DNA from: Pseudomonadales bacterium | GTDB taxonomy: Bacteria > Pseudomonadota > Gammaproteobacteria > Pseudomonadales > Azotimanducaceae | DNA length: 64,000 nt | NCBI GenBank assembly: GCA_022822135.1 | Contig: JAJECH010000025.1 | Coordinates: forward strand, 124,001-188,000 | Reading direction: 5' to 3' | Shown: positions 46,398 through 55,533 of the stretch, piece by piece | Position numbering within the stretch: position 1 is the stretch's first letter | Layout: every line of letters starts with the position of its first letter | Notes under the pieces: generated by a model | Told to the model about the DNA's origin: nothing | The model's input: the letters and a program-made list of their open reading frames with translations, nothing else | The model's database searches: none | Position numbers and translations under genes: made by a program

Positions 46398-47696
46398 ATG
46401 TCGACACCCAACGACCTCCAAGAGATCCTGATTGCTAAGGCGCATGAAGACAGCTCCTTTCGTGAACGTCTAGTCGCTTCACCGAAGGTCACCATCGAAC
46501 AAGAATTAGGCATAAAACTCGAGAGCGATCACGAGATACGTGTCCATGACGAAACCTACTCTGTTACGCACCTGGTATTACCCCCAACTAGCAAGTACAC
46601 CAAGGCAGAACGGGAAGAAGCGAAGGCGGGGGTCGGATCTCTTGAGTTTCTTCGAAAAACACTGCACGATCCCGCGCCACCTTTGCGAACCGACGATGCA
46701 GTCTCAACAGTCCGCTTTCGCGCCCAGAACCGAACGGCACTTCTCGACGCAGGAAGGCAGCGTATCCAACGAGGTCTTGCCTTCATAGAGTCAACGCTGG
46801 ACGAAAACGGTGCGTGGCACTGTATTCGCTTCAATGTAGCGGATCCGGACATTCCGCGGCATTTCGAACGACCACCATTTATCTCCGCACTGTGCGTGCT
46901 TGCACTGGATTCCTCCAACGAAGAACGCGCGAAAGCCATATGTTCGCGTACGAAGGTATACCTCGTTAAGAGCATCGAATACCCAGGTTTGTGGCGCTAC
47001 TACCGTCATTTACCAAACGACCTCGATAGTACGACGCTTTGTTCACTTGTCGTTGATTCGCATCCGTGGATCTTGTTGGGTAGAAACATAGCCACGATCT
47101 TGGAGAATCGCGACACGGATGGTCGCTTCATGACGTGGGTGCACGAAAAAGACGAACCGAATGTTGTCGCACCTTTCCGAATTGAAGCTGATCCTGTGGT
47201 CAATGCGAACGCAATCGCCTATCTAGGTGATCGTCCTGAAACCAAACAAGCGCAGTCGTGGCTAATCGCGTCGATTACAGACGGAACTTTTTTAGGCGCA
47301 TCTAAGTGGTACCCAGATCCGCTGGCGGGGTTCTATGCGGTGTCACGAGCCATCGTTCGCACTCAAAGTGCCTTGGAAGAAATCCGACCTATTCTTGCGG
47401 ATCGAATACTTGAACAGCAAGACGATCACGGCCATTTCGGTAACAGTCTCCAGACCTCTCAAGCGGTCTCTGCACTCTACAATATTGGAATGCTCGAGAA
47501 AATCGATGCAGCGCAGCAATTGGAGACAATCATTGCAATGCAGAGAGAAGACGGTAGTTGGCCAGAGCTGCTTGCGTTCGGTGACCAAACGCTCAGTTGG
47601 GGCACGATTGGCCAGATTGGTCATGGTTCCGAAGCCGTGACCTCTGCCTTCTGTATTGAAGCACTTGAAAAACTCATTGAATTCTTGAATGCGTAA
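46398..47696 (+). CDS. NHLP leader fused to an alpha/alpha-toroid (terpene-cyclase-like) domain
   Basis: 432 aa. Residues 1-80 are an NHLP leader closely matching the LCCCW precursor at 55534: both share I-x2-KA/SA-x-D-x2-FR, PK-x-TI-x-QELGI and HL-x-LPP, and both have Ala-Gly at the same place (AKAG here, ISAG there). From about 115 a prenyltransferase/squalene-oxidase-type toroid follows, with repeats such as LDENGAWHC, QQDDHGHFG and REDGSWPE, and NDLDSTT (207-213), which resembles the class II cyclase DxDD motif but with Ser in the fourth place. Either an enzyme carrying a docking leader or a carrier of substrate; terpene cyclisation is not proven. Follows the exporters by 92 bp. Confidence 0.82.
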   Translation: MSTPNDLQEILIAKAHEDSSFRERLVASPKVTIEQELGIKLESDHEIRVHDETYSVTHLVLPPTSKYTKAEREEAKAGVGSLEFLRKTLHDPAPPLRTDDAVSTVRFRAQNRTALLDAGRQRIQRGLAFIESTLDENGAWHCIRFNVADPDIPRHFERPPFISALCVLALDSSNEERAKAICSRTKVYLVKSIEYPGLWRYYRHLPNDLDSTTLCSLVVDSHPWILLGRNIATILENRDTDGRFMTWVHEKDEPNVVAPFRIEADPVVNANAIAYLGDRPETKQAQSWLIASITDGTFLGASKWYPDPLAGFYAVSRAIVRTQSALEEIRPILADRILEQQDDHGHFGNSLQTSQAVSALYNIGMLEKIDAAQQLETIIAMQREDGSWPELLAFGDQTLSWGTIGQIGHGSEAVTSAFCIEALEKLIEFLNA

Positions 47697-47775
47697 ATTG
47701 ATTCCCGCGTAACTCGCCTTCAGTGTTCGCATGCACGTCAAGGTGAATGGGGGTTGAAACCAGTGAGAGGCTGTT

Positions 47776-50166
47776 ATGTCGGAAGCACCAGTCACTGAAA
47801 GTGACCTAGGTTCAAACGAAACAAGAACCGCAGAATACATCGAACCGTCGATTCTCAATGCGTTGCCGCATTACCTGCCGCTAGGCATCTTCCCGTTACT
47901 CTTACTCGCATTGATCTACGGAGGTTGGTGGCTGTTACCACCATTTCTCTTTATGAGTGTCGTAGGTCCCGCAGACAGGGTATTCGGACCAGACGGTCAC
48001 AACATGGATCCGAAGAGAACGCCTGAACGACGACTCCTCTGGCACAATCTTCCAGTATGGGCATGGGCTTTTCTCTGGCCGCCGACGCTCATTTTTGGAA
48101 TGTGGCAAATCCTCGTAGCAAATCCATTTGCGGTCTGGGAAGAGGTCATACTCGTCTTCCTTTTGACGATGGAAGCACAGGCTGTGTTCATGGTCGGTCA
48201 CGAGCTCGTCCATCGTCGCACTACCTGGGAACGTCGAATCGCCGAGTTCCTTCTCGCATCCGGGTCCTATCCTCAATATGCGACAGAACATGTATACATT
48301 CACCATGCTTTGGTCGGTACGCCAAACGACGTCGGATCCGCGCCGAAAGGCGAGAGTTTTTGGCACTACTTCCCAAAAGAAGTCGCAAGCAATCTAACGA
48401 ACTCTTGGCGCACTGCGCGGGATCGTCTGGCTCGGCGACACCAGCCAGTTTGGCATTACACCAACCCGTTCTGGCGCTATGGGATCGGGCTTCTATTCTG
48501 GTACGGCTTGGCCTTTTGGATGGGGGGAATCTGGGCAGTAATCGTGTTCGCGTTTCTTGGTTTAGGCTGCGTCTTCTCGATGAAGATCATCAACTATTGC
48601 CAACACTACGGCTTACGACGAGTGCGCTTACCAAATGGTCGTTGGGAAAAAGTGATGCCACGCCATTCATGGGATGCTGATTGGAAGTTCAGTAACTGGA
48701 TGTTTTTCAAAATGCAACGTCATTCAGATCACCATGCGATGGCAAGTCGTCACTATCCGTTACTTCAGGTACGGGGCGCAGATGAGTCGCCGCAGTTGCC
48801 AGGCACCTACAGCGACATGATGAACTTGGTGATTCGACCAAAGCGATGGTTTGAAAAAATGGATCCTATGGTGGATCAATGGCGTGATCATTTTTATCCC
48901 GAAATCGACGATTGGAGTGCTTACGACAGTCCGTTGGCTGCATCTCGACCTGAAGCGTTCGATGCAATCATCGAGATATTCGGTGCCGCACCGCGCCTCG
49001 CCAAGTGGATAGAAGGAAATCCAGAACTACTCGATACACTCCAAGATCGCGAATTTACAGATCTTGATCTTCCGAGAGGATTCGGACCGGATCTCGATTA
49101 CGAGTCCACGGCAAGACGTGGATTAACGCGACTCTATTGGACACACGAAATGAATGTCCAAGGAATGAAAGAGCAGATCGCGGAAATACCATCCACTAAC
49201 GCGAAGGAAACCGCGGAAGTTGTGCGCAATTGGTCAAACGACAAGGCTTTTCAAATCGGGATGCATGTGATTCGAAAGAATCTGACACCGTCCGAGGCTT
49301 CCACCGCACTGTCTAATCTCGCCGAAGCCGTGGTCTCATCTATCCTCTCATCCGTGGTCGCAGATGCCGCTGAGCGGGATGGACCAATTCAAGGAGGTGG
49401 AATCGCTGCGATATTTCTTGGAGATTTAGCTAGTAAGGAGGTCTATCCTGGTATTCCGGTAAATGTGATATTCATTCGAGATGAACAGGATTCACAAGAT
49501 ATCACCCGAATTGCTCGAGGTTTTCGAGAGTGCCTAGCCAATATGGCGAAAGAGAGTCTTCTATTTAGTCCAATTCCTCAAAGTGGGTTCTTATGTTCCA
49601 CGATATCTATAGCTGATCTCCCGGAATGCTGCAAGGATTTCGATACCCATGGGGTCGATCTCCTTACCAGGGCGCAGTGTGCATTTGAATGTGGAGATTC
49701 CGAAATCGGACGAAGATTCGAGAAGACTCGTCAGGAAGTAATTGCAGAGATCAAGACGGATAGATCCGTGCTCTCCAGCTTAAATTTGGAATACGAAGTG
49801 TTTCCCGAGTCTGGGGTTGCCTCCTATGTTCAAATGCGTGGCGGATTGAATGACATCGAGAGAACCGCGCGTATCCTGCAGTTAAGTAACGGCGATGCCG
49901 AGTATGACGTGCCATCGCCGACAGCAACATCTATCTTTCAAAACGGTGGATTTGAATCACTAGCTGACGTAGCGAGAACCTGGCGGACACTTCATGGAAT
50001 CCAAAATTTGGTGATCGAGGATGCAAATGACTTGCTCGAAGCCGGAACAAAGGTCAGATCGCTTGTCGCCCATGCGTGTGGGTATGACGATTTCGACGCG
50101 CTGAGAGCTATGGTTGAAGAATCAGCAGACCAAGTAATCCGTGATTCCGAGACGATCACCTCGTAA
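47776..50166 (+). CDS. AlkB-like di-iron membrane monooxygenase fused to a degenerate GlnE-like domain
   Basis: 796 aa. Residues about 25-360 are an integral membrane hydroxylase/desaturase: His motifs HELVH (142-146), HVYIHH (172-177), HSDHH (316-320), plus NYCQHYGL (273-280), the AlkB signature. Residues about 390-796 resemble the first half of glutamine synthetase adenylyltransferase: FGAAPRLAKWIEGNPELLD, LTPSEASTALSNLAEAVV, then the nucleotidyl-transfer segment IFLGDLASKEVYPGIPVNVI, where GlnE has G-x-LG-x2-E with SDIDL. Both catalytic Asp are replaced, so AMP transfer is unlikely and binding is more plausible. I know of no standard family with this fusion. It probably oxidises the cluster's peptide at the membrane. 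Confidence 0.82.
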   Translation: MSEAPVTESDLGSNETRTAEYIEPSILNALPHYLPLGIFPLLLLALIYGGWWLLPPFLFMSVVGPADRVFGPDGHNMDPKRTPERRLLWHNLPVWAWAFLWPPTLIFGMWQILVANPFAVWEEVILVFLLTMEAQAVFMVGHELVHRRTTWERRIAEFLLASGSYPQYATEHVYIHHALVGTPNDVGSAPKGESFWHYFPKEVASNLTNSWRTARDRLARRHQPVWHYTNPFWRYGIGLLFWYGLAFWMGGIWAVIVFAFLGLGCVFSMKIINYCQHYGLRRVRLPNGRWEKVMPRHSWDADWKFSNWMFFKMQRHSDHHAMASRHYPLLQVRGADESPQLPGTYSDMMNLVIRPKRWFEKMDPMVDQWRDHFYPEIDDWSAYDSPLAASRPEAFDAIIEIFGAAPRLAKWIEGNPELLDTLQDREFTDLDLPRGFGPDLDYESTARRGLTRLYWTHEMNVQGMKEQIAEIPSTNAKETAEVVRNWSNDKAFQIGMHVIRKNLTPSEASTALSNLAEAVVSSILSSVVADAAERDGPIQGGGIAAIFLGDLASKEVYPGIPVNVIFIRDEQDSQDITRIARGFRECLANMAKESLLFSPIPQSGFLCSTISIADLPECCKDFDTHGVDLLTRAQCAFECGDSEIGRRFEKTRQEVIAEIKTDRSVLSSLNLEYEVFPESGVASYVQMRGGLNDIERTARILQLSNGDAEYDVPSPTATSIFQNGGFESLADVARTWRTLHGIQNLVIEDANDLLEAGTKVRSLVAHACGYDDFDALRAMVEESADQVIRDSETITS

Positions 50167-50204
50167 ACACAGATCAGCCGTGTATTTCTGTATGGAATGC
50201 CTTA

Positions 50205-52520
50205 GTGCAAGAAACGGAAAACAATAACCGTCGCGGAATACTCATCAGAAGGGTACCCGAAGACGAGGGAGCGATCGATGTTCCCATCCTGACTCCACAT
50301 CTGCAATTTCGCGACATTGGTGAACAGCAGACTTTGCTGGTTTCAGAGACCTTCAATACGTTATTACACGGTCAACTGACCGCTGATCTATTACCGTTAC
50401 TTGATGGACAAAATCCGTTAAATGAAATAGCCGACAAACTCAAAGCCAAGTACACGGAAGACGCCATTCATAGCGCTGTTGCTTCGCTTGCAACCAAGGG
50501 TTATGTCGTATCTGCCGAATACACAATGGAACATTCGAAGGCAGCGTATTGGACAACCCTCGGCGCGTCACCTAAGGCAGTTGAAGAAACCCTACGTACA
50601 GCACGCGTTACAGTTCATGGTGATGACGGTAAACTCGCTGAACAGCTAAACGGCTCTGGCATCGAAATCACTGAAAGAAACTCACAACTCTCTGCTTACG
50701 TCTGCGCAGACTACCTAGAAGAACGATTCGAAACGGTAAATAAACGCCACTTAGATGAAGGTACGCCATGGCTCCTGGCACGCCCACGCGGAGTTCAACC
50801 CTTATTCGGACCAGTTTTCCACTCAGATGGCGAAGGACCTTGCTGGACATGCCTTGGTTATCGGCTACGGAATCACCAAGAGGTCCATAGCTTTCTGCGT
50901 AATTTCGCTGGTGATACCGGTGCATTTAGAGCTTTCGCGACAGAACCAGCGGTTCTCGAAGCGATCTATCGGTTGATAGCCGCCGAAGTCGTAAAGTGGT
51001 TGGTTCTTGGTAACGTCTCCCCTATTCATGCCCACGCGATCGCGATGAACACTCGGACGTTTGAAAGTTCACAACATTTGGTTACGCACCGACCACAGTG
51101 CCAAGCATGCGGAGACCCGGACGCGTATCGACCGGATCGAACCGCGGATCCCTTGAACCTGAGTTCGAGTCCTAAGCCTCATCGAAACAGTGGTGGCGCA
51201 CGATCAGTACCGCCCCAAGTTACGTTAGCGAAGTACAGACACCTTATTAGCCCGATCAGTGGTGTGATAACCTGGTTATCACGTACGACGGATGAAACTG
51301 ATCCTTGGCTTCATGTCTATTGGGCTGGTAGCAATCTCGGAATTAGAAGTCGCACACTTAGCTCGCTACGACGGAGCCTTCGTAGCAAAAGTGCCGGCAA
51401 AGGCAGTACACGCGAGCAGTCTGAAGTTAGTGCGCTGTGCGAAGCTGTGGAACGCTATTCAGGTGCATTTCACGGAGATGAAATCCGCGTACGAAATTGC
51501 TTCAGAGAGATGGCAGCAGGAGAGGAAGCAATCCATCCCAACGACGTGCAGCTTTTCAGCGATGATCAACTTGATAACGCACAAAGCATCAATTCGATGG
51601 GACACTTATATAACGTGGTTCCCCCTCGTCTCGACACGAACATTGAGATCGACTGGACGCCGGTCTGGTCACTAACACAGCGCCGACATCGATACTTGCT
51701 GACATCGATGCTTTACAGTATGCCCGCGGAACAACGAGGTCCATCTGATTTGGTAGCCGATTCCAATGGGTGTGCCGCTGGAAACACCATAGAGGAAGCA
51801 ATACTTCAAGGTTTCTACGAACTGGTCGAACGCGATGCGTTCGCTATTTGGTGGTACAACCATCTGCAAGTACCGGCGGTCGACCTAACCAGTTTCGACG
51901 ACGATTTCATTAATTCTGCGACGGATTACTACGCTCGCTACGACCGCGAACTATGGCTACTTGACGTTACTTCAGACTTGGGTATTCCGGCGTTCGTTGC
52001 GCTCTCCAATAGGCCTAACGCGACAACTGAGGACATTATTTATGGCGCCGGTGCTCATGCAGATCCTCGAATCGCAGCATTGCGAGCGATCTGTGAACTG
52101 AACCAGTGTCTTACTTGGCTACCGCGTCCTGAAAGCCGTGATGGACGACCAACAATCGATGATCCGTTAGCTCTGTGGTGGTGGAAAACCGCCCGACTCG
52201 ATGACTGCCGATGGCTAGCTCCCGAGGAAACCGCGAAGCCTCGTCTGGCTTCAGACTTTCAAGTGATTGAGTCTGAGGATTCACGTGAAGACGTTGAGTA
52301 TTGTCAAACGCTAGTTGAGAGCAAAGGTATGGAATTGCTAGTACTCGAGCAAACAAGACCAGACATCGAAATGCCCGTCGTTCGGGTGATCGTGCCGGGA
52401 ATGCGACATTTCTGGGCGAGATTCGCACCCGGTCGGTTGTACGATGTACCGGTTCGCATAGGCTATCAAGAACGTCCACTCAGCGAAGATGAGTTAAATC
52501 CCGCGCCTGTTATCGCGTAG
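50205..52520 (+). CDS. Fused ThiF-like/YcaO azoline cyclodehydratase
   Basis: 771 aa from GTG. The N-terminal half (about 1-330) is the leader-binding and E1-like partner, with four zinc cysteines (213, 216, 299, 302; CWTC and CQAC). The C-terminal half is YcaO: SAGKGSTREQSEVSALCEAV with ERYSG (from about 396), then NGCAAGNTIEEAILQGFYEL with VERDA, and a Pro-containing end (NPAPVIA). YcaO uses ATP to turn Cys, Ser or Thr of a peptide into azolines. The one obvious substrate in the cluster has three adjacent Cys. Fusion removes the need for a separate E1-like protein. Confidence 0.95.
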   Translation: MQETENNNRRGILIRRVPEDEGAIDVPILTPHLQFRDIGEQQTLLVSETFNTLLHGQLTADLLPLLDGQNPLNEIADKLKAKYTEDAIHSAVASLATKGYVVSAEYTMEHSKAAYWTTLGASPKAVEETLRTARVTVHGDDGKLAEQLNGSGIEITERNSQLSAYVCADYLEERFETVNKRHLDEGTPWLLARPRGVQPLFGPVFHSDGEGPCWTCLGYRLRNHQEVHSFLRNFAGDTGAFRAFATEPAVLEAIYRLIAAEVVKWLVLGNVSPIHAHAIAMNTRTFESSQHLVTHRPQCQACGDPDAYRPDRTADPLNLSSSPKPHRNSGGARSVPPQVTLAKYRHLISPISGVITWLSRTTDETDPWLHVYWAGSNLGIRSRTLSSLRRSLRSKSAGKGSTREQSEVSALCEAVERYSGAFHGDEIRVRNCFREMAAGEEAIHPNDVQLFSDDQLDNAQSINSMGHLYNVVPPRLDTNIEIDWTPVWSLTQRRHRYLLTSMLYSMPAEQRGPSDLVADSNGCAAGNTIEEAILQGFYELVERDAFAIWWYNHLQVPAVDLTSFDDDFINSATDYYARYDRELWLLDVTSDLGIPAFVALSNRPNATTEDIIYGAGAHADPRIAALRAICELNQCLTWLPRPESRDGRPTIDDPLALWWWKTARLDDCRWLAPEETAKPRLASDFQVIESEDSREDVEYCQTLVESKGMELLVLEQTRPDIEMPVVRVIVPGMRHFWARFAPGRLYDVPVRIGYQERPLSEDELNPAPVIA

Positions 52521-52529
52521 GGACGATAT

Positions 52530-53648
52530 ATGGAAATCGACGAAGCGATTAACATCACGCAAGATCACCTAGCCGATGAAGGCGGCACCATGGGTGATTT
52601 GCTTGATAAGTTCCGAGATCGTGTTTCCCCTGTTCTTATTGGGGAGGCCGAGTGGGCACAGATTCTCGCTCGCGCCGGAACACTGCCGATAACCATGGCT
52701 GCGCTCCCATTCGGTTTTGAAATACCTTTACACGACCCTTCACCAAGGGCAGACCTTGGCGTTTCATTAGCTAGCGGAACTCGAACCGCCACGTTTTTTG
52801 AAGACCGAGCGCGGAACGAACGTGCAGACGGAACGGCAAAAGCGATTATGCGACTATTCAGTCAGATTGACGCTGAAGAATCGGAACTACAAGAAATTGT
52901 TGGTCGCAAGTTAATGTTGGAATACGACATTGGATCTGCAGAGGAACGTGATTCCAACATCCCAGGAATGTTCTTACGACCGGGCGAACGCCCGATTATC
53001 GGCGCGACTAATCAAGTGAACGATGTCAATTTGGTCGTTGACGCGTTGGTTTCCGCGGTCGACTGGGAGACGAATGAAAACGAACGTATCAACGTCCAAC
53101 GAACCTATTTAGCTCAGCCTGCTAACACTCGAATGGATTCATTTGGAGTTTTTCCGTCGAGGACAAGGTCCGTTCGCCTTGCGATCATGGGGTTTGAGTC
53201 TCAGCAGGAGATTTGTAAATATCTTGAAAACATCGACTGGCCAGGCGACGTAACTGCTATTGACGACACCATTTCGAGATTCCAAAAACGAGTTTCGATT
53301 GCCAGAACTGGTGCGAATATCGATGTTCAAGAAGACGGTGTTGGACCAACGCTAGGTCTCACTTTGATCGTCAAGCAAAGGTATACGAAAGATTCACGAT
53401 ACTGGCTCGACGGATTAACCGATTGGAATCCATTTTTAGACGCCTTGGGTCATGAAGAGCTCGTTAGCCAAGACAAACTAAAGGAACTTGCCGGTTGGGT
53501 CTCCAAACCAACGATGCTATTTGCGAAATCTGGACGTTATGTCATGTTGAGAGGTATTCACCACATAAAACTGGTCGTAGAGGAAAATCGGCTCACGAAG
53601 GCGAAGGCGTACGTATTTATGGTCCTTTCAGCCGCACTTTCGACCTAA
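52530..53648 (+). CDS. Unrecognised RiPP-cluster protein
   Basis: 372 aa, soluble, no signal peptide or membrane helix. It starts 9 bp after the YcaO gene, so it is very probably co-translated. Noticeable blocks: LPFGFEIPLHDPSPRADLGV (residues about 60-79), FLRPGERPIIGATNQVNDVN, and a C-terminal part with YWLDGLTDWNPFLDALG. It lacks nitroreductase features expected of a SagB/McbC azoline dehydrogenase, and no nucleotide-binding motif is visible. It may be an auxiliary maturation factor; function is unknown. Confidence 0.75.
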   Translation: MEIDEAINITQDHLADEGGTMGDLLDKFRDRVSPVLIGEAEWAQILARAGTLPITMAALPFGFEIPLHDPSPRADLGVSLASGTRTATFFEDRARNERADGTAKAIMRLFSQIDAEESELQEIVGRKLMLEYDIGSAEERDSNIPGMFLRPGERPIIGATNQVNDVNLVVDALVSAVDWETNENERINVQRTYLAQPANTRMDSFGVFPSRTRSVRLAIMGFESQQEICKYLENIDWPGDVTAIDDTISRFQKRVSIARTGANIDVQEDGVGPTLGLTLIVKQRYTKDSRYWLDGLTDWNPFLDALGHEELVSQDKLKELAGWVSKPTMLFAKSGRYVMLRGIHHIKLVVEENRLTKAKAYVFMVLSAALST

Positions 53649-54021
53649 TCTAAATCAGACACTGAACTAAGTCCCAAGCTTTTACATGTAGGTGTCGACT
53701 CACTCTCGTAGTGAATCGCAGGTACGCGATTCTCTTACGGCATTCCTCGAATAACTTGCCTATCGCTCTGAAACCACTGATTACGTCGACCATGTCAGTA
53801 TTACCTTCAAAGCACCCGTGGAGTGCCTCCCACTCGCGAAACACCCGCTTGGTATTCGTCAGCCGTACCGTGCGAAATTCGCTGAAAGAGCTTCTACGGG
53901 GGCGTCACAACCATACAGAAATATCGTACATTGCACCTTATATCCCCCTCCTGTGCGACAGGGCTTTACGGGGCGTGGGGTAAGCTACGATTTATTGGAA
54001 TTGTCGTAAAAGCGAGTTTCC
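53649..54021. other. Intergenic region before the Rieske gene
   Basis: 373 bp. Overlapping ORFs (plus 53711-53983, minus 53650-53844 and others) have no recognisable domains or leader-like sequence and look accidental. No second precursor was found here. Confidence 0.5.
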
Positions 54022-55203
54022 GTGAATCAATCAGAGCAACAACGCATTCTGAAAACACTAAACGAGCACCTCGCAAACGATACGACCGCAGATGCTGGCG
54101 GCATCATGCGGGCACCGATGTCGGATTTCACGTGCTCAAAACTCTTTGAACAGGAAAGAGATTTCTTCTTTCGATCTGTACCGCTCTGTATGGGGCTTTC
54201 GTCGGAACTTCCAGAACCCAATACCTATTGGTCGGACACTTCGACAGGAATCCCGATATTGATGGTTCGTGATGCAGACGGGCGATTTCAAGCTTACGCC
54301 AATGTTTGCAGACATCGAGGAAGTCAAGTCGTTCCAGAAGGGCGAGGTGAAAAGGACCGCTTTTCCTGTCCCTTTCACGCATGGACATACAAAAACGACG
54401 GTACATTACTGACCATTAACAAGAGTCATCATTTCGTCAATGCTTCGACACTGGATCTGCCTCTTATCGCATTACCGTCAGCCGAACTGCATGGCTCCCT
54501 GTGGGTCAGACCTACCCAAGGTAGTCCTATCGATGAGGACGAATGCCTCTGCGGACTTGAAGACGACCTCTTGCACTGGAACTTAGCGAATCACTCCTAT
54601 GCAGGAACGCAGATCATTGATGCTCGAATGAATTGGAAACTAGTGGTCGACTCATTCGGTGAAATCTACCACCTAACCGTTCTACACGCAGACACCTTGG
54701 CGAGCGAGGTACTCGGAAATGTGCAAACGTTCGACCGATTCGACACGAACCTCCGAATGGTTTTCGCCAATCCCAAGTTCAACCTCGTGCGAATGCTCAT
54801 GCCTAACTCGACTACTTGGCCTTACAAACAAATTACGACTACCGTGTATTTCTTATACCCAAACGTCATCATGTTGGTCGACGCATTTGGTGTCGATTTC
54901 ATACGAATTCTCCCACTCGAAGACTCACCTTCGAAATCCCGAACCATTCACACTTGGTACATCGAGCCGAAGATGCAGAAGCGTTTCGAGCAGAACAACA
55001 TGACTTATGAAGACAGATTAGCGAGATTCAGAGATTTCGTCGAGAAAGAGGATTACACAATAGGTGCCGACATCCAAGTAAATGCCGAGTGCGGAATACA
55101 GAAAGAGATCGTACTCGGACGGAACGAACCGTCTCTACAGCATTTCCACAACGTGCATCGTGCGGGTATGGGTCGTGAACAGCTACAGACGATGGATATA
55201 TGA
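54022..55203 (+). CDS. Rieske non-haem iron oxygenase, alpha-subunit type
   Basis: 393 aa from GTG. Rieske 2Fe-2S site: Cys96-x-His98 (CRHRG) and Cys116-x2-His119 (CPFH). Mononuclear iron site in DSFGEIYHLTVLH (His217, His222), as in ring-hydroxylating oxygenases. The usual electron-transfer partners are not next to it. It lies within the RiPP cluster, between the YcaO operon and the precursor, so hydroxylation or oxidative tailoring of the peptide (or azoline oxidation) is likely, but its substrate is unproven. Confidence 0.9.
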   Translation: MNQSEQQRILKTLNEHLANDTTADAGGIMRAPMSDFTCSKLFEQERDFFFRSVPLCMGLSSELPEPNTYWSDTSTGIPILMVRDADGRFQAYANVCRHRGSQVVPEGRGEKDRFSCPFHAWTYKNDGTLLTINKSHHFVNASTLDLPLIALPSAELHGSLWVRPTQGSPIDEDECLCGLEDDLLHWNLANHSYAGTQIIDARMNWKLVVDSFGEIYHLTVLHADTLASEVLGNVQTFDRFDTNLRMVFANPKFNLVRMLMPNSTTWPYKQITTTVYFLYPNVIMLVDAFGVDFIRILPLEDSPSKSRTIHTWYIEPKMQKRFEQNNMTYEDRLARFRDFVEKEDYTIGADIQVNAECGIQKEIVLGRNEPSLQHFHNVHRAGMGREQLQTMDI

Positions 55204-55533
55204 CGAATTAGACGATGAAAACGACAACGTAAAAATCGAAAACCGCTAGGCTATATGCGGCTCAAAGTTCATAGCCAAGAGCAACCTTGCAACTCCATTG
55301 ACGAGGCTTAGGACGACTAATTTAGCCGCCAAGTTAACGTGCGTATTCAGCGATGTATACGACTAAACCAATATCAGTTTGTCGGGCGCACCAATCCAAT
55401 CACGTGAACGCCCGATTTAAAAGAATAGAAAAATAGCCGTCCCCAATGAAGGGGACAACTAGACGTGCGTTAACTGAACCCGGTAACTTGCGATCTGTGG
55501 CAATCTAGCCGACTGATCACAAAACTCGATGGT
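55204..55533. other. Convergent intergenic region Rieske gene / precursor
   Basis: 330 bp with no supported gene. Holds two hairpins: one (55439-55456) is a good terminator for the precursor; another inverted repeat, TCGGGCG/CGCCCGA at 55382-55415, with a long loop, may end the Rieske transcript. Confidence 0.55.
55427..55456 (-). terminator. Terminator after the precursor gene
   Basis: On the minus strand, stem GTCCCC/GGGGAC with a 6-nt loop (55439-55456), followed within a few bases by a U-rich tract (plus-strand A-run 55427-55433). It lies about 80 nt past the precursor stop. Confidence 0.6.

Noticed and set aside
52530-53648. Considered as a SagB-type azoline dehydrogenase by its position after YcaO
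   Set aside because: Nitroreductase/FMN-binding features are not visible, so the assignment would rest on position alone.
53711-53983. ORFs between the unknown gene and the Rieske gene, checked as possible second precursors
   Set aside because: No NHLP-type leader, no Gly-rich cleavage site, no Cys/Ser/Thr-rich core.
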